Shown here one piece after another: positions 9,661-18,756 of a stretch of 64,000 bases of DNA. Positions within the stretch are counted from its first letter, which is position 1. Every line of letters starts with the position of its first letter. Location: assembly GCA_937927685.1 (NCBI GenBank), contig CALBSC010000072.1, positions 31,922-95,921 on the forward strand. The letters run 5' to 3'. This DNA comes from an uncultured Burkholderiales bacterium. GTDB lineage: Bacteria; Pseudomonadota; Gammaproteobacteria; Burkholderiales; Burkholderiaceae_C. A program made the translations under genes and the position numbers. The notes beneath the pieces are model-generated. The model saw nothing but the letters and a program-made list of their open reading frames with translations, made no database searches and had not been told where the DNA came from.

Positions 9661-10623
9661 GTGATCGCCGCACCCACCGTCATCCTTTCCCACGCCCTGC
9701 CCCCGGCGGACAGCCCCGAGATGCTCGCGGCGCTGGCCGCCTTGCCCTTGCCCTTTGTGCGCCAGTGGTTGGCCAACAGCGTGGCGCAGCACACGCTGAC
9801 CACGACCGCAGAGGGCCTGGCCTTGCCTGATGAATGGGCCCGAGCCGACACGCTGGGATGGACGTCCCCGCACGGCACCTGGCCCTGGGCAGCGCTGGCC
9901 GCGCAGGACAGCCCCGTGCACCACAGCACCGCTGACCACGCCTGGGCCTTCATCCGCCTGTGCCACTGGCAGGTGGGCAATGGCCAATTCACCCTGCAGG
10001 ACCCCGGCCCCATCACGCAGGCAGAGTCTGACGCCCTGATGGCCTCGATGCGTGCATATTTCGAGGAAGACGGCATCACCCTGCATGCCTTCGAGCCTGG
10101 CCGCTGGCTGGCGCAATCCGCGCTCTTTGACGGGCTGGCGAGCGCCAGCGCTGAACGGGTCATGGGTTTGCCCATCGAGCCCTGGTTGCTGGGGGCCCAT
10201 CTGGCCACCCTCCCCCCACCCATCCGCACGCTGCGTCGCCTGCAAAACGAAATGCAGATGCTGCTCTACCAGCACCCGGTGAATGACACGCGGCGCACCG
10301 CCATCAATTCCATCTGGGTAGAGGGCTGCGGTGCGTTCAGCAGCGACTGCCCTGCCCCCCTCGCGGGCACGACAGCGGTCGTGCTGCTGGATGATTTGCG
10401 CGAACCCTGGTTGCTGCGCGATGCCACCGCCTGGGCACGCGCCTGGGAGCACCTGGATGCCGAGGTGCTGCCTGCGTGGCTCCAGCCCCCGGGCGCACGC
10501 ATCGCCTGGTGTGGTCAGCGGCAAGCCCGTTGGTGGGTGCACCAGCCCCCGAGCTTGTGGCTGCGGCTGCGCCGCCTGGTGCGCCCGTCCCCCCTGAGCG
10601 AGGTGCTGTCGTGCGATGCCTGA
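9661..10623 (+). CDS. RpfE/COG4255-type phosphoglycerate mutase-like protein
   Basis: Uncharacterised protein of about 320 residues. Conserved pieces I recognise from the RpfE-type family are the CHWQVGNG block, the acidic DG box followed by PGRWL, the NEMQMLLYQHPVN segment and INSIWVEGCG. These proteins are distantly similar to cofactor-independent phosphoglycerate mutases and have no established reaction. In Xanthomonas rpfE lies next to recJ, and here the gene overlaps recJ by 13 bases, supporting the assignment. GTG 9661 is preferred: a GACAAT hexamer lies eight bases before it and AAGGA about 12 before it. TTG 9634 is an alternative. Confidence 0.7.
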   Translation: MIAAPTVILSHALPPADSPEMLAALAALPLPFVRQWLANSVAQHTLTTTAEGLALPDEWARADTLGWTSPHGTWPWAALAAQDSPVHHSTADHAWAFIRLCHWQVGNGQFTLQDPGPITQAESDALMASMRAYFEEDGITLHAFEPGRWLAQSALFDGLASASAERVMGLPIEPWLLGAHLATLPPPIRTLRRLQNEMQMLLYQHPVNDTRRTAINSIWVEGCGAFSSDCPAPLAGTTAVVLLDDLREPWLLRDATAWARAWEHLDAEVLPAWLQPPGARIAWCGQRQARWWVHQPPSLWLRLRRLVRPSPLSEVLSCDA

Positions 10624-12329
10624 CGCGTGACGTCCCCCCGCGCAGCGTGTGGGCGCTGGAGCAAGCCGGGGTGCACCCGCTGCTCGCACAACTGTTTGCG
10701 GCGCGCGGGGTGAACAGCCCCGAGGAACTCGACACCCAGTTCCAACGCCTGCTGGCGCCCACCACCTTGCAAGGCGCTGCCGAGGCGGCACGTCTGCTGG
10801 CCGATGCCATCGAGCAGCAACAACACCTGTGCATCGTCGCCGATTACGACTGCGATGGCGCCACCGCCTGTGCCGTGGGCGTGCGCGGCTTGCGCCTCCT
10901 GGGCGCCAGGCGGGTGAGCTTTGTGGTGCCGGATCGGCAGGTCGATGGCTATGGCCTCACCCCGCCGATTGCCGAGCGGGTGCAGGCGTTGGGGGCGCAG
11001 GTGCTGATCACCGTGGACAACGGCATCGCCAGCCTGGCGGGGGTGGCCCGCGCGCAGGCCCTGGGCCTGCAGGTGGTGGTCACCGACCACCACCTGCCCG
11101 GGTCTGAATTGCCGGATGCCGACGTGATCGTCAACCCCAACCAGCCCGGCTGCTCCTTTGCCAGCAAACACCTGGCGGGGGTGGGCGTGATGTTTTATGT
11201 GCTGATGGCGCTGCGCGCCGAGCAGCGCCAGCGCGGCCAGTACACAGCCGTTCAGGAACCGCGCCTGGACACCCTGTTGCCCCTGGTGGCTCTGGGCACC
11301 GTGGCCGATGTGGTCCGACTCGACGCCAACAACCGCCGGCTGGTGGCCCAGGGCTTGACGCGTGTGCGCAAGGGTCAGCTCCCGGCCGGCATGGCGGCCT
11401 TGTTCGCGGTGGCGGGTCGCGACCTGCGCCGCGCCAGCAGCCAGGATTTCGGCTTTGCCGTGGGCCCACGCCTGAACGCGGCCGGCCGCCTGTCCGACAT
11501 GACCCTGGGCATTGAATGCCTGCTCACCGATGACCCCGGTCGGGCGCACGAGTTGGCGCAGGCCCTGGACCGTATCAACCGCGAACGGCGCGACCTGGAA
11601 AGCGGCATGCGCGAACAAGCACTGGCGCGCGCCGATGCGCTGTTGCAATCCGATGGCACCCCGCCGCCGGCGCTGTGTGTGTTCAACCCCGATTTTCATG
11701 AAGGCGTGGTGGGCATCGTGGCCTCGCGTCTGAAGGACCAGCACCACCGCCCGAGTTTTGTCTTTGCGCGCAGCGAATCCGCCCAGCATGGCCCGGTGCT
11801 CAAGGGATCGGGGCGCTCCATTCCCGGCTTTCATCTGCGCGATGCGCTGGACTTGCTGAGCAAACGCCGCCCGGACGTGTTGCTGCAGTTTGGTGGCCAT
11901 GCCATGGCAGCGGGTTGCTCGATCGCACCCGGGCGGTTTGACGACTTCGTGCAAGGCCTGCAGGACATTGCCGCCGAGTGGCTCACCCCCTTGCAACTCA
12001 CGCGCAGTCTGGAGGTGGATGGACCATTACCCCCCGAACATCGGCGTGCAGACGTGGCCGAACTGCTGCAGCAAGAGGTCTGGGGGCAGGGTTTTGGCGC
12101 GCCGACGTTTTGCGACACGCTGGAGGTGGTGGGCCAACGGGTGGTGGGCGAGCGGCACTTGTCGCTGCGCTTGCGTCACCACGGCCAGGCCGTGGATGGC
12201 ATCTGGTTCGGCCGCAGCGAGCCCCTGCCCGCCCAGGCCACCCTGGCCTACCGACTCGAGGTGGACGAGTGGCAGGGCGCTCGCCGCGTGCGCCTGGTCA
12301 TTGAGGACGAGGTCAGCGCGCAACCCTGA
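10611..12329 (+). CDS. recJ: Single-stranded-DNA-specific exonuclease RecJ
   Basis: 5'-3' exonuclease on single-stranded DNA, used in mismatch repair and RecF-pathway recombination. The 572-residue protein has the DHH phosphoesterase motifs DYDCDG at residues 78-83 and TDHH at 158-161, then GTVADVV, and ends the DHHA1 domain with FGGHAMAAG. The start is GTG 10611, giving VRCLTRDVPPRSVW; GCGAGG seven bases upstream supports it. It overlaps the RpfE-like gene by 13 bases, so the two are co-translated. Upstream in-frame sequence to 10476 belongs to the overlapped gene's region and is rejected. Confidence 0.96.
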   Translation: MRCLTRDVPPRSVWALEQAGVHPLLAQLFAARGVNSPEELDTQFQRLLAPTTLQGAAEAARLLADAIEQQQHLCIVADYDCDGATACAVGVRGLRLLGARRVSFVVPDRQVDGYGLTPPIAERVQALGAQVLITVDNGIASLAGVARAQALGLQVVVTDHHLPGSELPDADVIVNPNQPGCSFASKHLAGVGVMFYVLMALRAEQRQRGQYTAVQEPRLDTLLPLVALGTVADVVRLDANNRRLVAQGLTRVRKGQLPAGMAALFAVAGRDLRRASSQDFGFAVGPRLNAAGRLSDMTLGIECLLTDDPGRAHELAQALDRINRERRDLESGMREQALARADALLQSDGTPPPALCVFNPDFHEGVVGIVASRLKDQHHRPSFVFARSESAQHGPVLKGSGRSIPGFHLRDALDLLSKRRPDVLLQFGGHAMAAGCSIAPGRFDDFVQGLQDIAAEWLTPLQLTRSLEVDGPLPPEHRRADVAELLQQEVWGQGFGAPTFCDTLEVVGQRVVGERHLSLRLRHHGQAVDGIWFGRSEPLPAQATLAYRLEVDEWQGARRVRLVIEDEVSAQP

Positions 12330-12336
12330 CAGCCCG

Positions 12337-12342
12337 TAAAAT
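12337..12342 (+). promoter_or_regulatory. -10-like hexamer for a possible leaderless rnm mRNA
   Basis: TAAAAT is exactly six bases before GTG 12349, with only CGGGGC between. Transcription would begin at or next to the start codon. No consensus -35 is visible in the recJ tail. Confidence 0.4.
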
Positions 12343-12348
12343 CGGGGC

Positions 12349-13200
12349 GTGTCCATCCTCAACGCTGACCTGCACTGCCACTCCGTCGTCTCCGACGGAA
12401 CGCTCACCCCCGAAGTCCTGGCCCAGCGCGCAAAAGACCGGGAGGTGGAACTGTGGGCCCTCACCGACCATGACGAGATCGGGGGCCAACACCGGGCCGC
12501 GGCGGCGGCACGCGCGTTGTCGCTGCCTTACCTCACCGGCACCGAAATTTCCGTGACCTTCGCCCACAAAACGGTCCACATCGTCGGGCTGGGCTTTGAT
12601 GCTGACGACCCCCAGCTCGTGCAAGGGCTGCGCTCCACCCGCGGCGGGCGTGATGCACGCGCCCAGGAAATGGCCGACCAACTCGCCACCGTGGGCATCC
12701 CCGGCAGTTTTGAGGGCGCCTTGAAATACGCGGGCAACCCGGAGCTGATTTCCCGCACACACTTCGCCCGTTTCCTGGTGGAAACGGGTGTGTGCAAGGA
12801 CACCCCCGAGGTCTTTCGCAAGTACCTCACCGAAGGCAAGCCCGGCTTTGTGCCGCACCGCTGGGCCTCCCTCGCCAACGCGGTGCGCTGGATCACCGAA
12901 GCCGGTGGCGTGGCTGTCATCGCTCACCCGGCCCGCTATGGCTTCACCGCCAACGAAGAGTACGCACTCTTCACCGAATTCAAGGCCCATGGTGGCCGGG
13001 GTGTGGAGGTCGTCACGGGCAGCCACTCCAGCGCCGACGCCGTCACCTACGCCGACATGGCGCGCGAATTTCAGCTGGCTGCCTCGCGTGGCAGCGACTT
13101 CCACAGTCCGGACGAAAGCCACACCGACCTGGGTCAACTGCCCTGGCTGCCGGGCGATCTGCAGCCGGTGTGGGAGCTGCTGACCGATCGCATCCAATGA
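12349..13200 (+). CDS. rnm: PHP-domain 5'-3' exoribonuclease / 3',5'-nucleotide bisphosphate phosphatase (RNase AM)
   Basis: PHP-type phosphoesterase of 283 residues matching E. coli YciV/RNase AM along its length. Family members trim 5' ends of short RNAs and rRNA or hydrolyse 3',5'-nucleoside bisphosphates. Metal ligands visible are DLHCH near residues 7-11, TDHDE near 39-43, AHPAR near 190 and GSDFH near the end. The central RTHFARFLVETGV block is diagnostic. The start is GTG 12349, since the family motif begins six residues later. The gene overlaps the following EamA gene by four bases (ATGA). In E. coli yciV and yciO are neighbours, and here only the EamA gene separates them. Confidence 0.9.
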   Translation: MSILNADLHCHSVVSDGTLTPEVLAQRAKDREVELWALTDHDEIGGQHRAAAAARALSLPYLTGTEISVTFAHKTVHIVGLGFDADDPQLVQGLRSTRGGRDARAQEMADQLATVGIPGSFEGALKYAGNPELISRTHFARFLVETGVCKDTPEVFRKYLTEGKPGFVPHRWASLANAVRWITEAGGVAVIAHPARYGFTANEEYALFTEFKAHGGRGVEVVTGSHSSADAVTYADMAREFQLAASRGSDFHSPDESHTDLGQLPWLPGDLQPVWELLTDRIQ

Positions 13201-14093
13201 CCGGGGTCTCGCAGCGGTCTGCCGCGCTGGGCTCGGGCGTTGTCTTTGCTGTTCTGGCCATGGCGTGTTTTGCTGTCATGGACGTCACCAACAAGGTGTT
13301 GGTGGCCGGCATGCCGCTCTTGATGGCCCTGTGGTTTCGCTACATGTTTCAGGCCGTGGCCACCACCCTGGCCGTCTTGCCGCGCCGTGGTTGGGCCTTG
13401 TTTCAGACCCGACAGCCCTGGCAACATGCGTTGCGTGGCGTGCTGCTGTTTCTCTGCAGCCTGCTGGCCTTTGTCAACTTGCAGCACATGCCGGTGGCCG
13501 AGTTCACCGCCATCGGCATGCTGACCCCGCTGGCCGTCACCGTGCTGGCCCGCTATTTCCTGAATGAACGCGTTTCGCTGCTGCGCTGGACCCTGATCCT
13601 GGGCGGCATGGTGGGCGCCTTGCTGATCGTGCAACCGGGGGCGCAAATGTCGCTGGCCACGGCCTGGCTGCCGCTCTTGATGGTGGCGTGCTATGCCAGC
13701 TTCCAGGTGCTCACCAGCGTGATGGCTCGCACCGAGGAGCCGTTGACGCTGCACTTTTACACGGGGTGGATCGGCACGGCCATTGCGTCCTGCCTGGTGC
13801 TGGGCTGGTGGACCACCGACCTCCGCCCGGCCCAGTGGGGCATGTTGCTGGTGTTGGGGGTGGCCGGCACCCTGGGGCATTACCTGTTGATCCTGGCCTT
13901 TGCCCGCTCACCGGCCTCGCGCGTCACGCCTTTTCTCTACAGCGGCATCGCCTTTGCCTCCCTGGGCGGCTGGCTGGTGTTCGCCCACGTACCGAATTCG
14001 CTGGCCTTGCTGGGTATGCTGTTGATCGTGGGGTGTGGTCTGCTGGCAGGCTGGGTCACCCTGCGTGAGCAGCGCGTGGGCGCCGCCTCCTGA
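13197..14093 (+). CDS. EamA/DMT family transporter
   Basis: Exporter of the drug/metabolite superfamily, 298 residues, about ten helices in two EamA repeats. The segment after helix two (LMALWFRYMFQ) and the RGVLLFLCSLLAF helix resemble the S-adenosylmethionine/riboflavin-type carriers of the family, but the substrate cannot be read from sequence. ATG 13197 overlaps the rnm stop by four bases, implying coupled translation with a nuclease and with yciO 12 bases downstream. The closest relative in this window by eye is the gene at 46822, which shares the same overall plan. Confidence 0.88.
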   Translation: MTGVSQRSAALGSGVVFAVLAMACFAVMDVTNKVLVAGMPLLMALWFRYMFQAVATTLAVLPRRGWALFQTRQPWQHALRGVLLFLCSLLAFVNLQHMPVAEFTAIGMLTPLAVTVLARYFLNERVSLLRWTLILGGMVGALLIVQPGAQMSLATAWLPLLMVACYASFQVLTSVMARTEEPLTLHFYTGWIGTAIASCLVLGWWTTDLRPAQWGMLLVLGVAGTLGHYLLILAFARSPASRVTPFLYSGIAFASLGGWLVFAHVPNSLALLGMLLIVGCGLLAGWVTLREQRVGAAS

Positions 14094-14104
14094 TGGCTTG
14101 ACCC

Positions 14105-14743
14105 ATGGCTCAGTTTCTGCACGTTCACCCCGACAACCCCCAGGCACGTTTGCTCAAGCAGGCGGTTCAATGGCTGACGCGTGGCGATGTGCTCGCGGTT
14201 CCCACCGATTCCAGCTATGCCCTGGCCTGCCACCTGGACGACAAGGCGGCGGTGGAACAGTTGCGCCGCATCCGCGGGGTGGACGACAAGCACCACCTGA
14301 CCCTGTTGTGCCGCGACCTGTCCGAGCTGGCCCAGTTTGCCCGCGTGGACAACCGGCAATTCCGGCTGCTCAAGGCCGCCACGCCCGGGGCTTACACCTT
14401 CATCCTGGAAGCCAGCAAGGAAGTGCCCCGTCGGGTCAGCCATCCCCAACGCAAGACGATTGGACTGCGCGTGCCCGACCACCGGGCCCTGCAGGCGTTG
14501 CTGAGCCTGCACGGCGCCCCGCTTCTGGCCACCACCCTCATCCTGCCGAACGAGGAACTGCCGCTGAACGACCCGGAGCAGATACGCGAGCAACTCGAGC
14601 ACGAGATTGCCGCGGTGGTCGATGCCGGGGCCTGCCCGCTCGAACCCACCACCGTGGTGGACCTCACCCCCATGGACCAGGGCGATGCACCCGTCGTGGT
14701 TCGTGAGGGCCGGGGATCGTTGGGCATCCTGGGCCTGGCCTGA
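14105..14743 (+). CDS. yciO: YciO-type Sua5/YrdC family protein
   Basis: A 212-residue protein of the Sua5/YciO/YrdC family. Sua5/TsaC members make threonylcarbamoyl-AMP for the t6A37 tRNA modification; the YciO branch binds similar ligands but its physiological role is unsettled. The match to E. coli YciO is evident from the opening FLHVHPDNPQARLL, the nucleotide-binding PTDSSYALAC, LLCRDLSELAQF and KTIGLRVPDH. It sits behind rnm and an EamA gene in one plus-strand run, and is followed by a 107-base gap before the M50 protease. Confidence 0.88.
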   Translation: MAQFLHVHPDNPQARLLKQAVQWLTRGDVLAVPTDSSYALACHLDDKAAVEQLRRIRGVDDKHHLTLLCRDLSELAQFARVDNRQFRLLKAATPGAYTFILEASKEVPRRVSHPQRKTIGLRVPDHRALQALLSLHGAPLLATTLILPNEELPLNDPEQIREQLEHEIAAVVDAGACPLEPTTVVDLTPMDQGDAPVVVREGRGSLGILGLA

Positions 14744-14838
14744 CCGGCACGCGCCCGACAATGTTGCATTCACACCTCCCGGTTTAAGTGAAACGCATGG
14801 CATTTGCCGCTGTCAGCGGTGGTTGGGCATAACAAAGT

Positions 14839-14844
14839 CATAAT
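14839..14844 (+). promoter_or_regulatory. -10-like hexamer for a possible leaderless M50 protease mRNA
   Basis: CATAAT stands six bases before GTG 14851. The intervening TCGGGG is not positioned as a ribosome binding site. The 107-base gap from yciO contains no other feature I can name. Confidence 0.4.
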
Positions 14845-14850
14845 TCGGGG

Positions 14851-15519
14851 GTGAACTTCCCCGATCTGATCCAGACCGTCCTCATCTACGCCCTGCCGGT
14901 GCTGTTTGCCATCACCCTGCACGAGGCGGCGCATGGGTACGCGGCACGGCATTTCGGCGACAACACGGCCTGGATGATGGGACGCGTCACCCTCAACCCC
15001 GTGCCCCACATCGACTGGGTGGGCACCCTGGTGATGCCCCTGGTCCTGTACTTTGCCACCTCGGGCGCCATGCTGTTTGGCTATGCCAAGCCGGTGCCGG
15101 TGCGGTTTGACCGGCTGAACAACCCCAAGCGCGACATGATCTGGGTGGCACTGGCCGGACCGGGCATCAACCTGGTGCAGGCCTTGCTCTGGGGGGCGCT
15201 GCTGTATGTGCTGATCGGTGTCGGCCTGCAAGAGCGTTTTTTCCTGGAGATGTGCCGCGCCGGCATGCTGGCCAACGTGGTCATGTTTGCCTTCAACCTG
15301 TTTCCGCTGCCGCCGCTGGACGGAGGCCGGATTGTGGTGGGTCTGTTGCCGTGGCGGCAGGCGCTCATGTTTTCGCGCATCGAGCCGTACGGCTTTTACA
15401 TCGTGATGGCCCTGGTGCTGATGGGCATCCTGAGTGCCTGGTGGATGCAACCCTTGATGGACCTGAGTTTTGAGTTCCTCAAACTGGCCCTCAGCCCGCT
15501 CGAATTTTTGGTGAAATAA
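14851..15519 (+). CDS. Site-2-protease family (M50) membrane metalloprotease
   Basis: Polytopic zinc metalloprotease of 222 residues, of the short M50 group without PDZ domains. The zinc-binding HEAAH is at residues 24-28 inside the first membrane helix, and the third ligand Asp lies in NLFPLPPLDGGR near residue 150. About six hydrophobic helices are present. Members cleave substrates within the membrane, and targets of this short group are mostly unknown. GTG 14851 is the start because the family opens only about 20 residues before HExxH. The trpS gene begins four bases after the stop, suggesting co-transcription. Confidence 0.9.
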   Translation: MNFPDLIQTVLIYALPVLFAITLHEAAHGYAARHFGDNTAWMMGRVTLNPVPHIDWVGTLVMPLVLYFATSGAMLFGYAKPVPVRFDRLNNPKRDMIWVALAGPGINLVQALLWGALLYVLIGVGLQERFFLEMCRAGMLANVVMFAFNLFPLPPLDGGRIVVGLLPWRQALMFSRIEPYGFYIVMALVLMGILSAWWMQPLMDLSFEFLKLALSPLEFLVK

Positions 15520-15523
15520 CGCA

Positions 15524-16720
15524 ATGAAAGACCGTGTTCTCTCCGGCATGCGCCCCACCGGCGCCTTGCATCTGGGCCATTACCACGGAGCCCTCAAGAA
15601 TTGGGTGCGCCTGCAGTCCGAGATGGAGTGCTTTTACTTCGTGGCCGACTGGCATGCCCTGACCACCCACTATGAGAGCCGGGAAGTCATCGAGAAGAAC
15701 GTCTACGAGATGGTGATCGACTGGCTCGCGGCCGGCCTGGACCCCGAGCAGTGCACCATCTTCCTGCAAAGCCGCCTGCCCGAGCACGCTGAACTCTTCA
15801 CGCTGCTGGCCATGGGCACGCCCCTGGGCTGGCTCGAGCGCGTGCCCACCTACAAGGACCAGCAGGAAAAGCTCAAAGACAAGGACCTGTCCACCTACGG
15901 TTTCCTGGGCTACCCGTTGCTGCAGGCGGCCGACATCCTGATCTACAAGGCCAAGTACGTGCCGGTGGGCGAGGACCAGGCCAGCCACGTCGAACTCACC
16001 CGCGAGGCGGCGCGCCGCTTCAACCACCTCTACGGCCGCGAGATCCACTACGAGGAAAAAATCCAGGCCAGCCTGGCCAAGCTGCCCAAGGACAGCGCCA
16101 AGCGCTTCGAGAAATCGCGCAAGCAGTTCCAGGAAACCGGTGACGTCAAAGCCCTCGAGGGCGCCATGGGCTACATCGCCTCCGCCCCTGAACTCGACTC
16201 GCATGACCGCGAGCGTCTGGAAGGCTATTTCCGTGGCACCGGCAAGGTGATCCTGCCCGAGCCGCAGGTGCTGCTGACCGAAGCCAGTCGTTTGCCGGGC
16301 CTGGACGGCGCCAAGATGAGCAAGAGCTACAACAACTCGATTGCCATCCGCGAAGACAAAGCCACCCTGGAGCAGAAGGTCAAGCGCATGCCCACCGACC
16401 CAGCGCGCGTCAAACGCACCGACGCCGGCGACCCGGCGCGCTGTCCGGTGTGGGAGTTCCACAAAGTGTATTCGACCCCGGAGGTGCGGAGCTGGGTCGA
16501 GCAAGGGTGCAAGTCCGCCGGCATTGGCTGCCTGGAATGCAAGCAGCCGGTGATCGACAGCATGCTCAAGGAGCAGCAACCGATGCTGGCGCGCGCCGAG
16601 CCCTATGTGGCCAACCCCCGCATCGTCCGTGATATCGTTGACGCTGGAACCGAGCGTGCCCGTGTGGTGGCCCGCGAAACCATGCGCGACGTTCGAGAGG
16701 CCATGGGCCTGAATTACTGA
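15524..16720 (+). CDS. trpS: Tryptophanyl-tRNA synthetase
   Basis: Class I synthetase that charges tRNA-Trp. The HIGH-type motif is HLGH at residues 16-19 and the KMSKS loop is at 264-268. At 398 residues it is about 60 longer than E. coli TrpS; the extra length includes a charged insert around residues 170-240, common in betaproteobacterial forms. A cysteine cluster CKSAGIGCLEC lies near residues 327-337 in the C-terminal region and may bind metal (inference). The start codon is four bases after the M50 gene, and a response regulator follows after 14 bases. Confidence 0.96.
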   Translation: MKDRVLSGMRPTGALHLGHYHGALKNWVRLQSEMECFYFVADWHALTTHYESREVIEKNVYEMVIDWLAAGLDPEQCTIFLQSRLPEHAELFTLLAMGTPLGWLERVPTYKDQQEKLKDKDLSTYGFLGYPLLQAADILIYKAKYVPVGEDQASHVELTREAARRFNHLYGREIHYEEKIQASLAKLPKDSAKRFEKSRKQFQETGDVKALEGAMGYIASAPELDSHDRERLEGYFRGTGKVILPEPQVLLTEASRLPGLDGAKMSKSYNNSIAIREDKATLEQKVKRMPTDPARVKRTDAGDPARCPVWEFHKVYSTPEVRSWVEQGCKSAGIGCLECKQPVIDSMLKEQQPMLARAEPYVANPRIVRDIVDAGTERARVVARETMRDVREAMGLNY

Positions 16721-16734
16721 GCAGGAGTGCTTTC

Positions 16735-17337
16735 ATGAGTTTGTACGTCATCGATGACCACCCCCTGGTCCGCCAAGCCATCGGGATGCTGTTGCGTCGT
16801 TTGCGTCCCGCGAGCAAGGTGGTGGAACTGGAAAAGCTCAGCGAGTTGCAGGCCGCCATCATCAAGAACGGTGAGCCTGAACTGTTTGTGCTCGATCTCT
16901 TGCTGCCCGGCGTGAAAGGCGCGTCCGCCGTGAGCGACATCAAGAGCCTGTACCCCGAAATTCCGCTGGCCGTCATCTCGGCCATGCCCGCCGGTGAGGC
17001 CGAGGAAACCTGCATCGAAGCCGGGGCCGATCTGTACCTGGAAAAGTCCGCGCCGGCGCAGGACATCTCCAACGGCCTGCAAGGACTGCTCGCGGCCGAT
17101 GTGTCCACCGACGAAGAAGGGGCCACCGCGCCAGGCGACACCAAGCTGTCCAAGCGTCAAAAGCAGTTGATCCTGATGCTGGACCGGGGGCTGAGCAACC
17201 GCGACATCGCCAACGAGCTCAGCATCAGCGAGCACACCGTCAAGGTGCATTTGTGGCGCCTGTTCCGCCGTCTGGGTGTCAAGAGCCGCACGCAAACGCT
17301 GCACTTTGCCCGCACGCACGGTTTGTTGATGGGGTGA
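16735..17337 (+). CDS. NarL/LuxR-type response regulator, orphan
   Basis: A 200-residue two-component regulator. The receiver domain has the acidic pair Asp7/Asp8, phosphoacceptor Asp54 in FVLDLLLPG and Lys104. A linker near 115-135 leads to a LuxR-type helix-turn-helix at about 137-200 containing RQKQLILMLDRGLSNRDIA and the recognition part SEHTVKVHL. No histidine kinase is adjacent, so the partner is elsewhere or the protein is controlled otherwise. AGGAG lies about eight bases before ATG 16735. It follows trpS by 14 bases and ends the plus-strand run. Targets are unknown. Confidence 0.9.
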   Translation: MSLYVIDDHPLVRQAIGMLLRRLRPASKVVELEKLSELQAAIIKNGEPELFVLDLLLPGVKGASAVSDIKSLYPEIPLAVISAMPAGEAEETCIEAGADLYLEKSAPAQDISNGLQGLLAADVSTDEEGATAPGDTKLSKRQKQLILMLDRGLSNRDIANELSISEHTVKVHLWRLFRRLGVKSRTQTLHFARTHGLLMG

Positions 17338-17362
17338 GTCCCCCGTTTGGCATGCGCAAGCG

Positions 17363-17384
17363 ACCCGCGGTCACCGCCGCGGGT
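17363..17384. repeat. Inverted repeat between convergent genes
   Basis: ACCCGCGG and its complement form an eight-base-pair stem with a six-base loop, between the response regulator and ccmI stops. There is no U-tract on either strand, so a two-way terminator role is possible but unproven. Confidence 0.45.
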
Positions 17385-17396
17385 ACGCTCCCCTGA

Positions 17397-18755
17397 TCAG
17401 GGCAACGGCCCCTCGATCTTCAATTCCACCCCCGTCGCACCGACACTCACCGGTGTTTTGATCACGCCCAGGTCACCGGGCTGGGACATGGCGTTGCCGG
17501 TGCTGGAGATGCGTGCACGCAAGGTCACCTGCGTCTGCCCGGCCAGCGACACCTGCGGGTTCATGGCCGTGGACTCATCCAGCACAAAATTGAACGGTAA
17601 CTGGCCCACCGTGGTGCGCACAATGGCCAGTGGCATGCGCGAGCCCTGGGTGGGTGTGGCGTAAATGAACACGGTGTCGCCGGGTGAAACCCTGGATGCC
17701 AGCCCGGGCGCCAACGCCACCCGACCGGTGATGCGCGTCGACGCCGAGGGCGCACCGGCCCCTGCAGAGGCGCCTGCCCCCTGGGCCGCCGAAGCCGTGT
17801 TGGCTCGGCCAGCGGCCGGGTCGGGGCCCGGCCCCCCCGTCTTGCTGCCCGACTGGGTGCCCAGCCGGGCCTCAGCCTGGGCCACCGCGTCGTCAAGCTC
17901 GGCCTTGTCGGGTGCACCGGCGGCCATGCGGCTTTGCACCCGCTTCCAGTGCATCAGCGCCACCGCATAACGTCCTTCGGAATAGGCGGCGCTGCCTGCG
18001 AGCAGTCGTGCGCCTTCATGGTCGGGATCTGCCTTGAGCACGCCCTGGATGATCTGCCAGGGCTCACCCTCGAAACTGCCCTGTCCACGGGCCAGCACCT
18101 CAGCACGTTCGACCGCCACATCATCGTTGGCACTCAGGCTCAGCGCACGGGCAAAGGCCTGGGCGGATTCGTCAAAGCGCTCCCGCACCCGCTGCACGCG
18201 AGCGAGCATGAGCCACCCGTCGAGTTGCTGCGGCTCTTCCCTGAGGCGCTGCTCGAGTTTGGCCACCATCTCGGTGAGCTTGGCGGGGTCCACGTTGTGC
18301 TCGGGCTCGCCGCTGGACAAGGCCACCGGGTCGAGGGCCAGCGGTTGCCCCAGCCAGCCATACAGGCCCAGCCCGGCCAACGGCAGGTATAGCGCCAGGC
18401 CCACAGCCAGCCAACGCCGCGAACGGGTGGATGAGGCCGAGCCCACGGCGGCAGACGGTTCCCGCGAAGACAGCCGGGGGCCGCTGTCTGCAGCGAGCTG
18501 GGCATCCTCCAGCAAGCGTCGGCTGATTTCGTCCCGAGCCTGGGTGAACTCGGGCTCGCTCAGCGTGCCTTGCTGCCAATCGCGCTCGAGTTCGGCCAGT
18601 TGCTCGCGGTACACCGCCACATTGGAGCCCACCCGGTCTCCTTCGGAGGCGTCCGGCGGGGACCCGGCGGCCCGCTTGAGCACGCGCCACCACACCCACG
18701 CCACGCCGACACTCAGCGCCAGCACCACCACCAGAAACAACACCACGGGGTTCAC
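17397..18755 (-). CDS. ccmI: Cytochrome c biogenesis protein CcmI
   Basis: Apocytochrome c chaperone of the System I haem lyase, 452 residues. A first membrane helix lies at about residues 4-24 (VVLFLVVVLALSVGVAWVWW) and a second around 115-135. Between them is a cytoplasmic leucine-zipper-like loop with YREQLAELERD, and after them a periplasmic TPR domain (LEQRLREEPQQLDGWLML, AYSEGRYAVAL) that binds apocytochrome C-termini. A low-complexity Ala/Gly/Pro stretch precedes a beta-rich C-terminal domain of the long CcmI type. The start is GTG 18755, one base from the ccmH stop. It is last in the ccm operon. Confidence 0.92.
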   Translation of the reverse strand: MNPVVLFLVVVLALSVGVAWVWWRVLKRAAGSPPDASEGDRVGSNVAVYREQLAELERDWQQGTLSEPEFTQARDEISRRLLEDAQLAADSGPRLSSREPSAAVGSASSTRSRRWLAVGLALYLPLAGLGLYGWLGQPLALDPVALSSGEPEHNVDPAKLTEMVAKLEQRLREEPQQLDGWLMLARVQRVRERFDESAQAFARALSLSANDDVAVERAEVLARGQGSFEGEPWQIIQGVLKADPDHEGARLLAGSAAYSEGRYAVALMHWKRVQSRMAAGAPDKAELDDAVAQAEARLGTQSGSKTGGPGPDPAAGRANTASAAQGAGASAGAGAPSASTRITGRVALAPGLASRVSPGDTVFIYATPTQGSRMPLAIVRTTVGQLPFNFVLDESTAMNPQVSLAGQTQVTLRARISSTGNAMSQPGDLGVIKTPVSVGATGVELKIEGPLP

Positions 18756-18756
18756 A

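Noticed and set aside
9619..10791. N-terminal extension of the LolC permease to 812 residues
   Set aside because: It is antisense to the RpfE-like gene, and the normal LolC opening is at ATG 9618.
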